Source of the DNA: Datisca glomerata
Taxonomy: Eukaryota; Streptophyta; Magnoliopsida; Cucurbitales; Datiscaceae
Reading direction: 5' to 3'
Assembly: GCA_003255025.1 (NCBI GenBank)
Contig: QANY01013727.1
Span: 700,499-764,498, forward strand
Length of the DNA stretch: 64,000 nucleotides
Shown here: positions 21,800 to 32,488 of the stretch, piece by piece
How the letters are laid out: each line of letters begins with the position of its first letter
Numbering within the stretch: the stretch's first letter is position 1
Position numbers and translations under genes: made by a program
Notes under the pieces: generated by a model
What the model saw: the letters and a program-made list of their open reading frames with translations, nothing else
Told to the model about the DNA's origin: nothing
Database searches by the model: none

Positions 21800-22654
21800 A
21801 TGACGAGCTATTCTCCAGAATCAGATCAGGATATGGAAGAAGTGAGAACGCTTATCCAAAAGTTCAAACTTACTAAGAAGGAAACGAAGATTTTTTAGGT
21901 TAGTGACCAGATGAAACATGATGAAAGGGGTGATTGTGAATTAAGTCTTCAGGGGTCCCTCATTTCAACAAAACATATTAATAGAATCGCACTCAAAGAA
22001 AGCTTATGTGTGGCATGGAATCTTCAACATCCAGTGAGATTTATTGAAGTAAGGGACAATTTGTTTCAAGTTGTATTTACCACTAAAGAAGATTTATCTT
22101 TTGTCAATGAATGTGGGCCTTGACTGGTTGATAACCAACTCATGGAATTTGCTCCATGGGAGACCATTTAACATCCAGAAATTTAAAGTCCAAAAAAGTA
22201 GATTTGTGGTACAATTTCACAATTCTCCCATTGAATGCAGAGGGGAAAATCTTATTAAACAACTTTGTAATCAATTGGATACATTCATCAACATTGATAA
22301 TGGGAGAGTAACTCATGGAGTTGAACGACGACGTTACATTAGAGTGCAGACTAAAATTGACATTACCCAGCCACTCACCATAGGGATTCGAATATGAAAT
22401 TGGGTTTTTTCATATTTGGGTACAATTCGAATATGAAAAGTTACCTATGTTCTGTGCTTATTGTGGAAAAATTGATCACGATGACCCACTGTGTTCGGCA
22501 TTGAGGAAGTATCAACAAGAAGGGATGGATATTTGCTTCCGTTATGAAGACTCTCTTCGGACAATGACGAGACGTAAATCAAGATTGGCATTGGGGGGAA
22601 CAAGATACGGGGAAGCAAATATATCGAGTTCTCTCATTGGAAGAGTCCTCTGAG
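21800..22654 (+). pseudogene. LINE ORF1: DUF4283-like domain and CCHC zinc knuckle
   Basis: An ATG at 21800 opens an acidic N-terminus (SYSPESDQDMEEVRTLIQKF). After a stop and a frame change the DUF4283-type domain can be followed (LITNSWNLLHGRPFNIQKF, then RVQTKIDITQPL). In the 22447-22653 frame comes CAYCGKIDHDDPLC, an intact CX2CX4HX4C knuckle. Plant L1 ORF1 proteins bind the element RNA. The pieces lie in at least three frames. Confidence 0.75.
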
Positions 22655-23324
22655 AATTCTACCGGCAATTTTTGGAAAGAAAATTACGAAGTAAAACAGG
22701 GGACAGTCCATTCCCGGTTAGATGAAAAGGCCGACAGCTCCCACTCCAACCAAATTTACAGCTTGTTTATTGTTCCCTACATTTCCCACTCATTTGACAA
22801 GATGCTGATGCCTAAGCCTAGGTGGCATGGTAATGATGACAAGAACCTGCAGGAATGGCTTAGACAAACTTTAAATATTCGAAATGAGGACGGGGGTACA
22901 ATAATTATTCAAACAACTAAGGACCACTTGTTGGAGAAAGTGATTCACGCATCTGTGAATACTTTTGATCCACTTAGGGCCATCTTTCCTAATGCAAACG
23001 AATGCCCATATACCCATGGATCTATTGTCACATGCGCTAGTGCATGCACAGATGAAAGAGAATGATCCTAAGGTGAATCAAGATGATCGAACATTGCCAA
23101 AGGATTATCAAAATGTAATATACGCCCATCTAGCTCAACAAACAAAGTACATTTGGCAGCCAAAAGAAAAACATTGAAGAGAACTCGCCAACATGCCAAT
23201 AACGAAAACATTGAGGAAGCTCTAATAAGTGAAGGCTTCGTTTATCAGGAGCAGCATGGTTTGACATAGAAGAAACTTTGTAAAGAAATTTCTCGTATCA
23301 AAGAGGTGGTGGAGACCAACCTTA

Positions 23325-23700
23325 ATGGGTCTCCAAGGCAGCCATGAACTCCTATGTTGGAACTGTCAAGGAGTAGGGAAACCCTTGACAGTTCACAGCC
23401 TTAACGAAGCAGTGAAGAAATACTATCCCGACCTCATTTTCCTTCAGGAGACAAAAAATAAGCAGCAGCGTATTGAGCAAATTAAAAGATTATTGGGTTA
23501 TCCTCATGGTTTATTTATAGAGCCGATTAACACTCAGGGTGGCCTTTCCTTATTATGGAAGGATCAAAATCTGGTGCAAGTAATTTCTTATGCTTACTTT
23601 ATGGTGGAGGTTAAAATTATTAATAGTATGATAAATTAATCATGGTGTTTTATTGGCATATACGGTTGTCATGATGCAAAAGAAAGGAAACTTCAATTCG
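23325..23700 (+). pseudogene. LINE AP-type endonuclease remnant
   Basis: The frame reads ELLCWNCQGVGKPLTVHSL, then YYPDLIFLQETKNKQQRIEQ (with the conserved LQET) and GGLSLLWKDQNLVQVISYAY. These are the N-terminal motifs of the exonuclease/endonuclease/phosphatase fold that nicks target DNA for L1 insertion. It stops at 23639; the C-terminal catalytic motifs (GDFN, SDH) are only partly present downstream (ESDHTM-like text near 23740 in another frame). Confidence 0.8.
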
Positions 23701-24386
23701 AATGATAAAGTTGTGGTGCAGAACATCAAATATCCTGAGTCAGACCATACAATGTTGCTCATTAATGCAAACCCCAGTACAAAAAATTTAAGGGTGCTTC
23801 AACATTTTTGATAACGTTTTCGATTTGATATTAGATGGGCCAAAGTTGAGAGTTGTAAACAAGTGATTACTCAATCTTGGGCGCACATTAACCAAGGATC
23901 GGCTAGTGAAAATGTACTCAGGAAAATTCAATTAACAAAGGAAAATTTGGTTCAATGGAGAAGGAAGAACCCTTTTCAATTCGCAAACCTGAATCAGAGA
24001 CCTTGCTTCTCAAATCAAAGCCCTTTATTTGAAACCTGGTCGGAATATGCAAGCAATTAGAGACCTTGAAGAACAATTGGAGAAAGCTGTTACAGATGAA
24101 GAAAAGTATTGGAAGGATAAATCGCATGTGGATTGGGTAGCTTTGGGAGACTGTAACACTGCTTTTTTCCACGTGAAATTCAAACAAAGGAGTAGGCAAC
24201 TTCAAACCCAAGGCCTTGAAGATGATAGCGGGAATTGGTGGATGGGGTAGAAAGATATCAAACGAATAGTTATGGGCTACTTCCAAGACTTATTCTCCTC
24301 ACAAAACCCAACAAGGGTAAATGAGCTAATAGAAAGCCAAAATGAAGATTTAATAGCCCCTTTTTCGGGAAGAAGTAGAGACAACC

Positions 24387-25440
24387 TTGTTTCAGATGAA
24401 TGCCTCCAAAGCTTCGAGACCAGATGTGTTTAATGTGGGTGTTTTCCAAGGACAGTGGAGTGTTGCAGCCAAAGATGTTTTAGCTATGATGCAAGAATTC
24501 CATGTTTTGGGGAAGCTTCCTAAAGGAATAAATGCTACCAACATTAGCATTATTCCTAAAAAGCTAGCTCCTCAAACTATGCAAGATTATCGACTCATCT
24601 CCTTGTGCAAGGTCATTTATAAACTCATCTCTAAAGTGCTTTGCAATAGGCTAAAGCCAATCGTGTTGAATCTTATATCCCCTTACCAGGGTGTTTTCCT
24701 AGTTGGTAGACACATACAAGATAATATCATTATAATCCATGAGGCTCTTCTCTCTTTACGGTAATATGATCATAGCAAGGAAGGCAATATGATCATCAAA
24801 TTGGACATGGCTAAAGCCTATGATAGGCTATAATGGGCTTTTATTGAAGTTGTCCTTTTGAGGCGGAATTTCCATCCTAAGGTGATAAGATGGATCATGG
24901 AATGCGTTTCAACAGTTTGTTTCTCAGTGATTATTAATGGTGAGCTTATAGACACTATTTCCCTAGGTCGTGGATTACGATAGGGTGATCCATTGTCACT
25001 CTATCTTTTAATATTACGTGGGTAAGTTTTTTCAAAACATATATCTAGTGCAGTTGAAAAGCAATTAATTCATGGCTTCTCCACCTGTAAGCTTATTCCA
25101 TCGATCTCACGTCTATTTTTTGCAGATGACACCGTCCTTTTCTGCAAAGCATCGAAAAAGGAAGTTACTACCATTAAGGCCATCTTAAAGGATTATTGTG
25201 CAGCCTCAGGACAATTGGTAAATTTCTATAAAAGCTCTATTTGTCTTTCTTCTAATGTTTTACCTAAATTTCAACACTATATTGCATCTTTGTTGGATAT
25301 AACTCATTGTGGAGGTTTTGGTAAGTATCTGGGGCTAGCTTCAGCTTTTGAAAGGTTCAAAAAGGAGACTTTTTATGACATCAGGAGGACCTTAGAAAGC
25401 CGCATTCATTTGTGGCTGAGCACTATTTATCCCAAGTAGG
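24387..25440 (+). pseudogene. LINE reverse transcriptase remnant
   Basis: Frame 24387-24764 gives ASKASRPDVFNVGVFQGQW, IIPKKLAPQTMQDYRLISLC and SPYQGVFLVGRHIQDNIII. After a stop the region continues with KLDMAKAYDRL, then SRLFFADDTVLFCKAS (catalytic FADD intact) and GQLVNFYKSSICLSS, with LDITHCGGFGKYLGL in 25215-25439. These are the ordered RT motifs of plant L1 elements. Several stops interrupt the segment. Confidence 0.88.
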
Positions 25441-27420
25441 AAAATAAACTTTGATTAAAGCAGTCGCATATGCCTTTCTTGTGTACACTATGCAATGTTT
25501 TAAACTTACAATGACAAATTATAAAAATATTTGTAAATGCCTTCAGGAATTCTGGTGGGGTTCTACTAACAGAAAGCGCAAAATCCATTGAGCAACATGA
25601 AAGTCTTTGACTCGAGAAAAGAGTTGTGGGGAATTGGATTTAAGGACTTAGAAAGCTTTAACAAGGCCCTTCTAGCAAAAAACTGTTGGTTCTTATTGTC
25701 AAATCAAAATAAGACAGACCTCCCTAACAAGATCTCACTATAGGCACATCAAGATCTCCATGTGCAGCAACAAACACATAATTGGTTTTTTTGGAGCTGC
25801 GTATGGTGCCATGTTCCAGTCGATTGACCCAAGTTCAATATTCAGTGCCTATTTACAAGAGTCCATACACCATAGTCCACTGATTCCATTAGTGGAACTT
25901 GATCTACATCGGCGCCTTCTTTTTAATGTTTTAAAACACAAATATTTCCCTAACTCAAGTTTTCTTCAAGGTAAGCTTGGTGCTAACCCGTGTTGGCCTT
26001 GGAGAAGCATGTTGTGGGGAAGATCTTATCCAAGAAGGTTTTATGTAGAAGATCGGCTATGGTAATAACATTGATGCTTGGCTTGACCCGTGGCTGCCTC
26101 GAGAAGGTGAGTTCTCCATCATCCTCTAAAAATTAATTCTATTAAAATTGTTGCAGATCTTATAGATTTTTCTTCCGGGGGTTGGAATGTGAATTTAATT
26201 TACAGCATTTTTCAAAAAGATAAGGCCGAACTCATTACTCATATCCCCCTCTCCTCTAACTTCTTTGTTGATGTTGGCTGGTGGTCTTATGCAAAAAAAT
26301 GAAATTTATTCTATCAATTCGAGTTATAAAGTTGCAGTTTTCAAAAAGCATGGAGACATGTAGTACATCCTATGTGAGTTATAAATTTAATTTAACTCTC
26401 TGTGGAGGATTGTTTGAAAACTAGATTTTGTTCCTAAAGTTAAATTCTTTTTATGGAGGTTTTTGCACGATTTTATCCCCACTAAGAGCAATCTAAGCAA
26501 GAAAAACATTCAAATATCTAATCCATACTGCTTATTATGTGAAGTTGAAGAAGAGACCGATGTACATCTTTTTTTCTATTGCCGATATGCAAAGTCCTTT
26601 TGGAGTGTTGTGATATCAAGCTAGATGGGTATGTTTTGAATAATTCGAATTGCTAGCATATATAGGAAAATATTTTTAAGCCGATTAATTGTTTGTCCCA
26701 ATCTCCCTCTTGGGGTAGAGCAATTGCTTATGGACTATGAAGATTGTGGAAATGCGTAATAACCTAGTTTTCAATGGTTTAAGATCAGGTGTTGAGGAAG
26801 CTGTTTTGGTATGGAGATTCGAAGTGTCAAATTTTACTGCGGCAAAGACTAATCTATCAAGCTTAGAAACGGTTTCCCAATCAAGGACAACATCTATGAT
26901 ACAACAAATAACTCTAAGGAGATCCCCAAATTTATCAATTGCATGGCTTGGACATCTTGTCAGGCCCCTCCTAACCATTTCGTCAAAATTAATTTGGATA
27001 TTGTTGGGACATATCAAACGCTCCAACATGTAGTGGTTGGGTGTGCAGGGGATCAACGGGAGAATTTCTAGGAGGAGGCAGGGTTCTCGCAGTGTCAAAT
27101 TTATCATCATCCTCCATATTAGATGTTTTGATTGAAGGTTTAAACCATTGCCTAGCTAACTTCTGGCTCTATGTAGAAGTGGAGTCTGCGTGTGTCGAGT
27201 TATGGAATTCTTTTGCTTGTAGAAACCTCAAGGATAATGTTGTTTCGAGTAGTTTATTGAGGAAACTGGATAATTTCTCTGTTATTAGATTTTATTTTTG
27301 TGTTTCCCCTCATTTAAGTCTTGTAGCCAAGGAAATAGCCTCTCATGCAACTGTATTGTATCATAGCTGCTCTTTGGGTAATCCTCCTCCTGACCCTGTT
27401 TATATTACGTGAAATTCTTA
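25441..27420 (+). pseudogene. LINE C-terminal region: zf-RVT and RNase H-like remnants
   Basis: Recognisable fragments are FKDLESFNKALLAKNCWFLL at about 25640-25700, VLKHKYFPNSSFLQGKLGAN at about 25928-25990, and the zf-RVT segment with CLLCEVEEETDVHLFFYC at about 26529-26582. Weak RNase H-like text runs from 26950 to 27410. About 210 bases between 25705 and 25925 do not fit the LINE and look inserted. Frames shift repeatedly. Confidence 0.65.
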
Positions 27421-27450
27421 ATGAAGTTTAATTTGATAAAAAAAACTAAT

Positions 27451-27922
27451 TTCATATTACAATTAATTACCGAGTCAGTACCCTAAGTGATTGTAAGTCA
27501 AATAATTTTTATCTAAACTCAGTATTAATTAAATGACGTAACAATCGTTTATATAAATGATGCATTAAATCATTTTATATTATTTTACGTATAAATTTAT
27601 ATATTTATATCAAAAGAAATATAACTTTTGAAACGCATAGATATTTGATATAATTAATCAAATCAACTGGAGTTGAAAAGTTGTATAACTTGTTTTTCAT
27701 AAAAAATATAGTTTCAGTAGCAGTATTTCCAATAACACAAATTTGTTAAGTATTTGATGTCATTTTTTCTACTAAACCGTGTAATTTTCACCAAAATCTT
27801 AAACTCAAATTCTATTATAAGGAAGAAAAGAACAAGGAATCCATCACTCCAAAAAATATCTACAGAATTTATATGCTAAAGTATTTATTACAAACAACAC
27901 TATGTAATTAAAATTGTACATA
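27451..27922. other. AT-rich intergenic region and MFT 3' UTR
   Basis: No coding frame. The right-hand edge holds the 3' UTR of the minus-strand MFT gene. The rest is AT-rich. Confidence 0.4.
27884..27889 (-). terminator. Poly(A) signal of MFT
   Basis: AATAAA on the minus strand, 34 nt after the MFT stop codon, in GTAATAAATAC. It is the canonical plant near-upstream element and is suitably placed; the cleavage site itself cannot be seen. Confidence 0.55.
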
Positions 27923-30836
27923 TCAACGTTTTCTAGCTGCAGGCTCCTTCTGAGAGTTGAAATACACTGCAGCCACCGGAAGGCCAAGCCCATATAGTGA
28001 AGCAAACTGGCGGGTGCTGAAATTCCTCCGCCCATCTGGCGGCCGAACCCAACCGGTCAACACCCCATTCTGTTTAAACAGTGCAAATATATAACGGTGA
28101 ATGCCAGTCGGAGGCTGGGGTCCCATGTAGGCTACTAATTCGTTTCCTGCAATCCCATTGATTACACTAATCAATCGCGTAATCAATAATATCTGTTAAT
28201 TAATCATAATTTGTTATTTTTAATATTGAAAGAAATTTGTGCAACCAAACCTTGAGTCACGTCTGATCCTCCGGGAACATCTACAACAATCCTGAAATAA
28301 GTAACCTTTTTAAATACATTATTTTTTGGTTTATTTATCACAGCTTCTCCGATTTTTCTTTTATTAAATGTTTGAAGGTAATTAATTAATTTTACCAGTG
28401 GAGCCACTCTCTCAGAACTGGTTCACTAGGACTTGGAGCATCAGGATCAACCATTACCTATTCAACGTTCATGATAACATCAACTGTTAATTTCTAAGGT
28501 TTAAATCATATCACGTCTGTTTTTAAAAGGTAAATATATTTAATCAAAGAAATACACTCAAGTAGGTTGAAAATTTGATTGGCTATTAATGTCTATATAA
28601 AATTTATAATTAAACTATCGCGGCAATCTATATTTATCTATATTTATCTATATCTATACCTATATTTAATCTTTAATATATTAAAATTAAGATGAGAAAG
28701 AAAATTATTTTTGCACGATTCCGTACACTTTATATTATAATTTCTAAATCACCCTTTAGCATATAAATTATGCATCATAATTGTTAATCTTTCTTTTTTT
28801 TATGTAAGATAATATTTTAAGTTATTTCGTTCACTATGTTATATAATTGAAAAATTTTAATCTATTAGAATATGACATGATTTTTGTTCATCTGTCGTAT
28901 AAAAATCAAGCAAATAATACCAAAAAAATCAAACTAAAAAATATTCCACACAATGTCGACACATATTCTTATAACATTAGTAACTTAATAGAAGAATTTC
29001 GATGAATAAGACTTAGTAAAATCATTATAATTATGATTAGAGTTTTCGACTTTATTTTCTAATATATGAAAAATAATCAAAATGACAAAAAATCATTCAT
29101 TTCATGTACACGGTACGTGTAATTTAACTAGTATTAAAAATGTATAAAGGAAAGAAACTTTTTATTCCATTTTCTACTCTTTTCATATCTTCTAAAATGT
29201 AGTACATATTTTAAAATATAATATATATTAGGTATTTCACATCTCTCATTTAAATATTTTATTTTATGTTCAATCATGATTTGTTTACGATTAATAATTA
29301 ATAAACTTAAATACTTTTTATAATATTACGTAATTAAATACGTGAATATTTATAAAAATGAATTTTTAGATTTCAAATATTTATTTTTAAATCAATAATA
29401 TTTAATATTATTGATTTAAAAAATGTAATATTTCACGTATTTTCTCTATGATCCGTCTATAATATCTCAGTTCGTGATGGATGTTTCGGGTCAGAGTTAA
29501 GCAATTCATATGGTTGGATAGCTCTAAGCAGTGGAACTTGTTTTGGTCTCAACCTAGACGACAATGCGAAGTCTCTTCTTTATGTGGAGCATATAGGACA
29601 TGCATTGAGAACTCATTGTCTGGATTTGACCCGAAATCGAACAACGTTGGAATTTAGCAGGTTTCTCTAGTGGGTGTGTCAGGAGAACCAATTTGCAGTA
29701 TGGGAATACGCGTGGCAAACGGGGCAAAGGACAATCCCTTCGCAGACCCCAAAAATAAAAATTTAATATCCATTGAGTGTTTAAAAGCTTACTTAACAAA
29801 AAAATTAATTGAAGGGTGTGAATGTTCACACTTTAAATTATAAAAGATGTGTCACAAAGTATAACTGACGACTTCATGAAATCTCCAGATGTATCAGATG
29901 AATTTTTTATATTTTTATTAACGACACAAACATCACATGTTTATGCACTAATTAAGATAAAAGTCATGGTATAATTACACGTAATTTTAAATTGATAGTT
30001 GAGATCTCAACTATACACCGATTAAGACACAACTAATGATTAAGTTGTTTTGAATTTTTAAATTACTTCAATTTAATCACAACTCTCATTACGTCAAATA
30101 AACTTCGGAAAACCAAATTGTTAAAAACATCGAGCAGTGTAAAATTCTATGAATATACTCAATGTCTTTATGATTGTCATTGGATCAAAAAGCTAACGAT
30201 CTAAATAAGCCAATTATGAAGAAATTATCGACATGACCCGTCCGTATGTCTAATCAAGACATTTTAAATAGAAATAAATAAAAAGCAAAAGAATTGACGG
30301 TCCAAATTACTTGAACTGTCCTCTGCCACTGGCAGAGTCTAACACAGGGAGCATGTTTTATCATCCTGCTCCATATATCGACTCTCTAACTAGAAAATTC
30401 AATCCTCAAAATAAGCAGATGGTGATAAAATAACCATAATTTCGAGGTAAAAACTTTTAATCTCAACAAGTGTTAAACTTTCAACTCCCAATTAAAAAAG
30501 AAATTTCCCAAAATTAAAATTCATCAATTAAATTGTGATAAAACAAGATGTGTTTATATTAAATAAAACATGTTTTTTAAGTATGAGTTAATCTATAAAT
30601 AATGGAGAGTAAAACATGAGAGAATAACAACGTACCAAAGTATAGAGGTCATGAGAGACACGAGGAGCATGAACTAAGACATTAGGCTTACAACTAGAAG
30701 CAGAGGGCTTGATTTCGCAACCATTAGCAACCTGTTTTGTGCCATAACTGACCGAGAATTCGGCGGCTGGAGTGAACATTTCAAGCACATCTCCGATCAC
30801 TCTTCCGACGACTAGCGGCTCCAAAGATCGAGCCAT
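27923..30836 (-). CDS. MFT: MOTHER OF FT AND TFL1-like phosphatidylethanolamine-binding protein
   Basis: Four exons on the minus strand: 30836-30636 (201 nt), 28457-28396 (62), 28291-28251 (41) and 28146-27923 (224 with stop). All have GT-AG borders and encode 175 residues without a break. Exons 2 and 3 have the invariant 62- and 41-nt sizes of the plant FT/TFL1/MFT family. Landmarks: MARSLEPLVVGRVIGDVLEM start, DPDAPSPSEP (71-80), REWLHW (83-88), GIHRY (116-120) and the C-terminus NSQKEPAARKR. Trp85, where FT has Tyr and TFL1 has His, together with PLVVGRVIGDVL and the QKEPA-R-R ending, places it in the MFT clade. MFT proteins act in seeds, controlling germination and dormancy downstream of ABA and gibberellin. 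Introns 2 and 3 are both 104 nt; intron 1 is 2178 nt. The start ATG is preceded by a TATA box at 30890-30882. Confidence 0.96.
28458..30635 (-). other. First intron of MFT (2178 nt)
   Basis: The donor is TTG|GTACGT at 30636/30635 and the acceptor GAATAG|GTAATG at 28458/28457. The intron is AT-rich, with a short TATATTTATC direct repeat near 28628-28655. A distinctly more GC-rich patch at about 29450-29760 contains no family I recognise. No open frame inside the intron shows known motifs. Confidence 0.85.
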
Positions 30837-30881
30837 GTTGTGATTTAATTTGTTATTAAACTTTGGGAAGACTTTGGAAGG

Positions 30882-30890
30882 TTTTTTATA
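30882..30890 (-). promoter_or_regulatory. TATA box of MFT
   Basis: The minus strand reads CATTATAAAAAACC; the TATAAAAAA lies about 46-54 nt before the start codon at 30836. Transcription about 30 nt downstream would leave a 5' UTR of only some 15-25 nt. Confidence 0.6.
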
Positions 30891-31005
30891 ATGTTACCAC
30901 TAGATGGACACGTTGTTAAAGTATTTGGTGTGGATGGTCGACATGTAGTATGAGTGCTTTGATGAATTGGCAATTTTTGTTGCTCACAATGATTGTTTAA
31001 GAAGA

Positions 31006-31011
31006 CACGTG
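31006..31011 (-). promoter_or_regulatory. G-box (CACGTG) upstream of MFT
   Basis: CACGTG within GACACGTGTATG, 170 nt before the MFT start codon and about 115 nt before its TATA box. ABA-response factors (bZIP, for example ABI5) and light-signalling bHLH factors bind this element, and MFT genes are known to be ABA-regulated. Binding here is inferred from sequence and position only. Confidence 0.55.
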
Positions 31012-31403
31012 TATGTCGCTCTGTATACCTGCCGGTTATTGATGTCAATGTAGCCGGTGGATTTTTTATGGTGAGGGCCCGCCGGCTCTGTCAACTGACG
31101 AAACTGCCCTTCTTTGCCTTTTTTTTCTTATTACTGGTTTTTTTAGTATAAAAAAACAGAGAAATGCTAATTCATACCAATAATTCAAATGTACATTAAG
31201 GTGGTTTAAAACCACTATTTATAAGAAATTTATCTCTCAATAGAACTAGCAATGTTTTAAGGAAACAATATAATATCAACAACCTACAACTCTACTGTTA
31301 CTATTCTTATTCTTAGTGATAACGTCAACAACTGTATTATATTTACTACTAATCTAAATTACACTTCAAATCTCAAACTGCTTCTTATAGTCCTTAAATA
31401 AAA

Positions 31404-32247
31404 TTAAAAATTTTGAAAGTTCCCACGAGATAGAAGCTTTATCATTTAAGCAGAACACAACTTTCTTAAAATCGCACAATCACAATTCTACTCTAAATAT
31501 ATTTTTTTGAACAACATCAACTTTGTATTTCAAATAATTGACGAGGGTCAAAACTCACGTGTACAAAGTTCTATAGAGAAGTGATATTACAAGAAAGATT
31601 ATGAATCTCTAAATTAAAATAGCTCTGACCATTACTATTATTTTCAATAGTATCAATAACTGAATTAAGATCCATTCCATCCCATCAAATAATGCAGCCC
31701 TCAAAATTTAACAATTTTCCTTAATATCCTAAGCAAAATTCAGCAGTGACCAATCATTACATTACTTAGAATTTACCAAACTATGACAGAGAAACGGTCT
31801 GTTCCACCTCAATTCTCCCCCTCCATTGACAACAGCAATAAACAAATATTCATTAATCGTAAGAAGCTTCCAACTACAATTAGCATCTTGATGTTGCTGG
31901 ATTTTTCAACCGTACAAATGCCAAGTAATTTTAGATTCAGACGAGTCCTCACTAATCTAGCCAAACTACTCTCAAGAGTATTAAGATCAATCTCCAAAAT
32001 CCATCCAACTTGAGAGAAAATCCTTTTTACAACTGGTTCAAGAACCCAATTTGAGGGCAATTCTTTGATCTGTAAACATGTTGCACAACAATCAAATGTG
32101 ATTTCCCAAAGTTGAGATTCATATTCATAAAGTTCCATGATCCTCTGGTGGCTAAAAATTTTGGAAGTTCACACGAGATAGAAGCTTTATCATTTAAGCA
32201 ATATCCAACCTTCTTAAAATCACATCATTCAATCACAATTCTACTCC
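31404..32247 (+). repeat. Direct repeat of about 90 bp (31404-31494 and 32152-32247)
   Basis: Both copies share AAAATTTT(G)GAAGTTC, ACGAGATAGAAGCTTTATCA and TTTAAGCA, then TTCTTAAAATC and CAATCACAATTCTACTC. The second copy has small insertions. The segment is part of LINE ORF1-like sequence, so this is a partial duplication or a second truncated insertion. Confidence 0.8.
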
Positions 32248-32300
32248 AATTGTTGCAAGCAACCATCTTCAAGCCTTCAAACACACTCCTAACTCAGCAT
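31404..32300 (-). pseudogene. LINE ORF1-like (DUF4283) fragment
   Basis: Minus-strand frame 31809-32138 includes CATCLQIKELPSNWVLEPVV, KRIFSQVGWILEIDLNTLES and LARLVRTRLNLKLLG, which follow the shape of the DUF4283 region of plant L1 ORF1 proteins (a W/L-P-x-W hinge, then G-x-hydrophobic-D and an R-V-R strand). Preceding it, in another frame, is FKKVGYCLNDKASISCELPK. A related but more damaged copy of that preceding segment lies at about 31404-31494. No knuckle, endonuclease or RT accompanies it. Confidence 0.45.
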
Positions 32301-32488
32301 GCTCAATGCTTTGAGCATGAATTGATTTTCCAAAAACTTCAAGGGGTCACAATTAAAATTCTAGCTATAACACCCACTGAGTAATTAGAGGGGCAGGAAA
32401 AGAAAAAGGCACTCACATTGATTTTAATAAATCATCTAGAAGGAGGACACAAACATACTTAACTCATAGGAGATGATCTAGCAACTTC

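Larger units (their letters stand above)
21800..27450 (+). mobile_element. L1-type LINE (non-LTR retrotransposon), decayed
   Basis: Plus strand, in order: ORF1 with a DUF4283-like domain and CCHC knuckle (21800-22650), AP-type endonuclease (about 23325-23700), reverse transcriptase (about 24390-25440), a cysteine/histidine zf-RVT segment (about 26430-26620), RNase H-like remnants (about 26950-27400), and an A-rich end near 27437-27446. This is the standard plant L1 layout. Stops and frame changes are abundant in every region, so it is dead. I could not find target-site duplications. Confidence 0.9.

Noticed and set aside
30845..31048. Sixty-seven-codon minus-strand open frame upstream of MFT
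   Set aside because: It overlaps the TATA box and G-box of the MFT promoter and has no domain.
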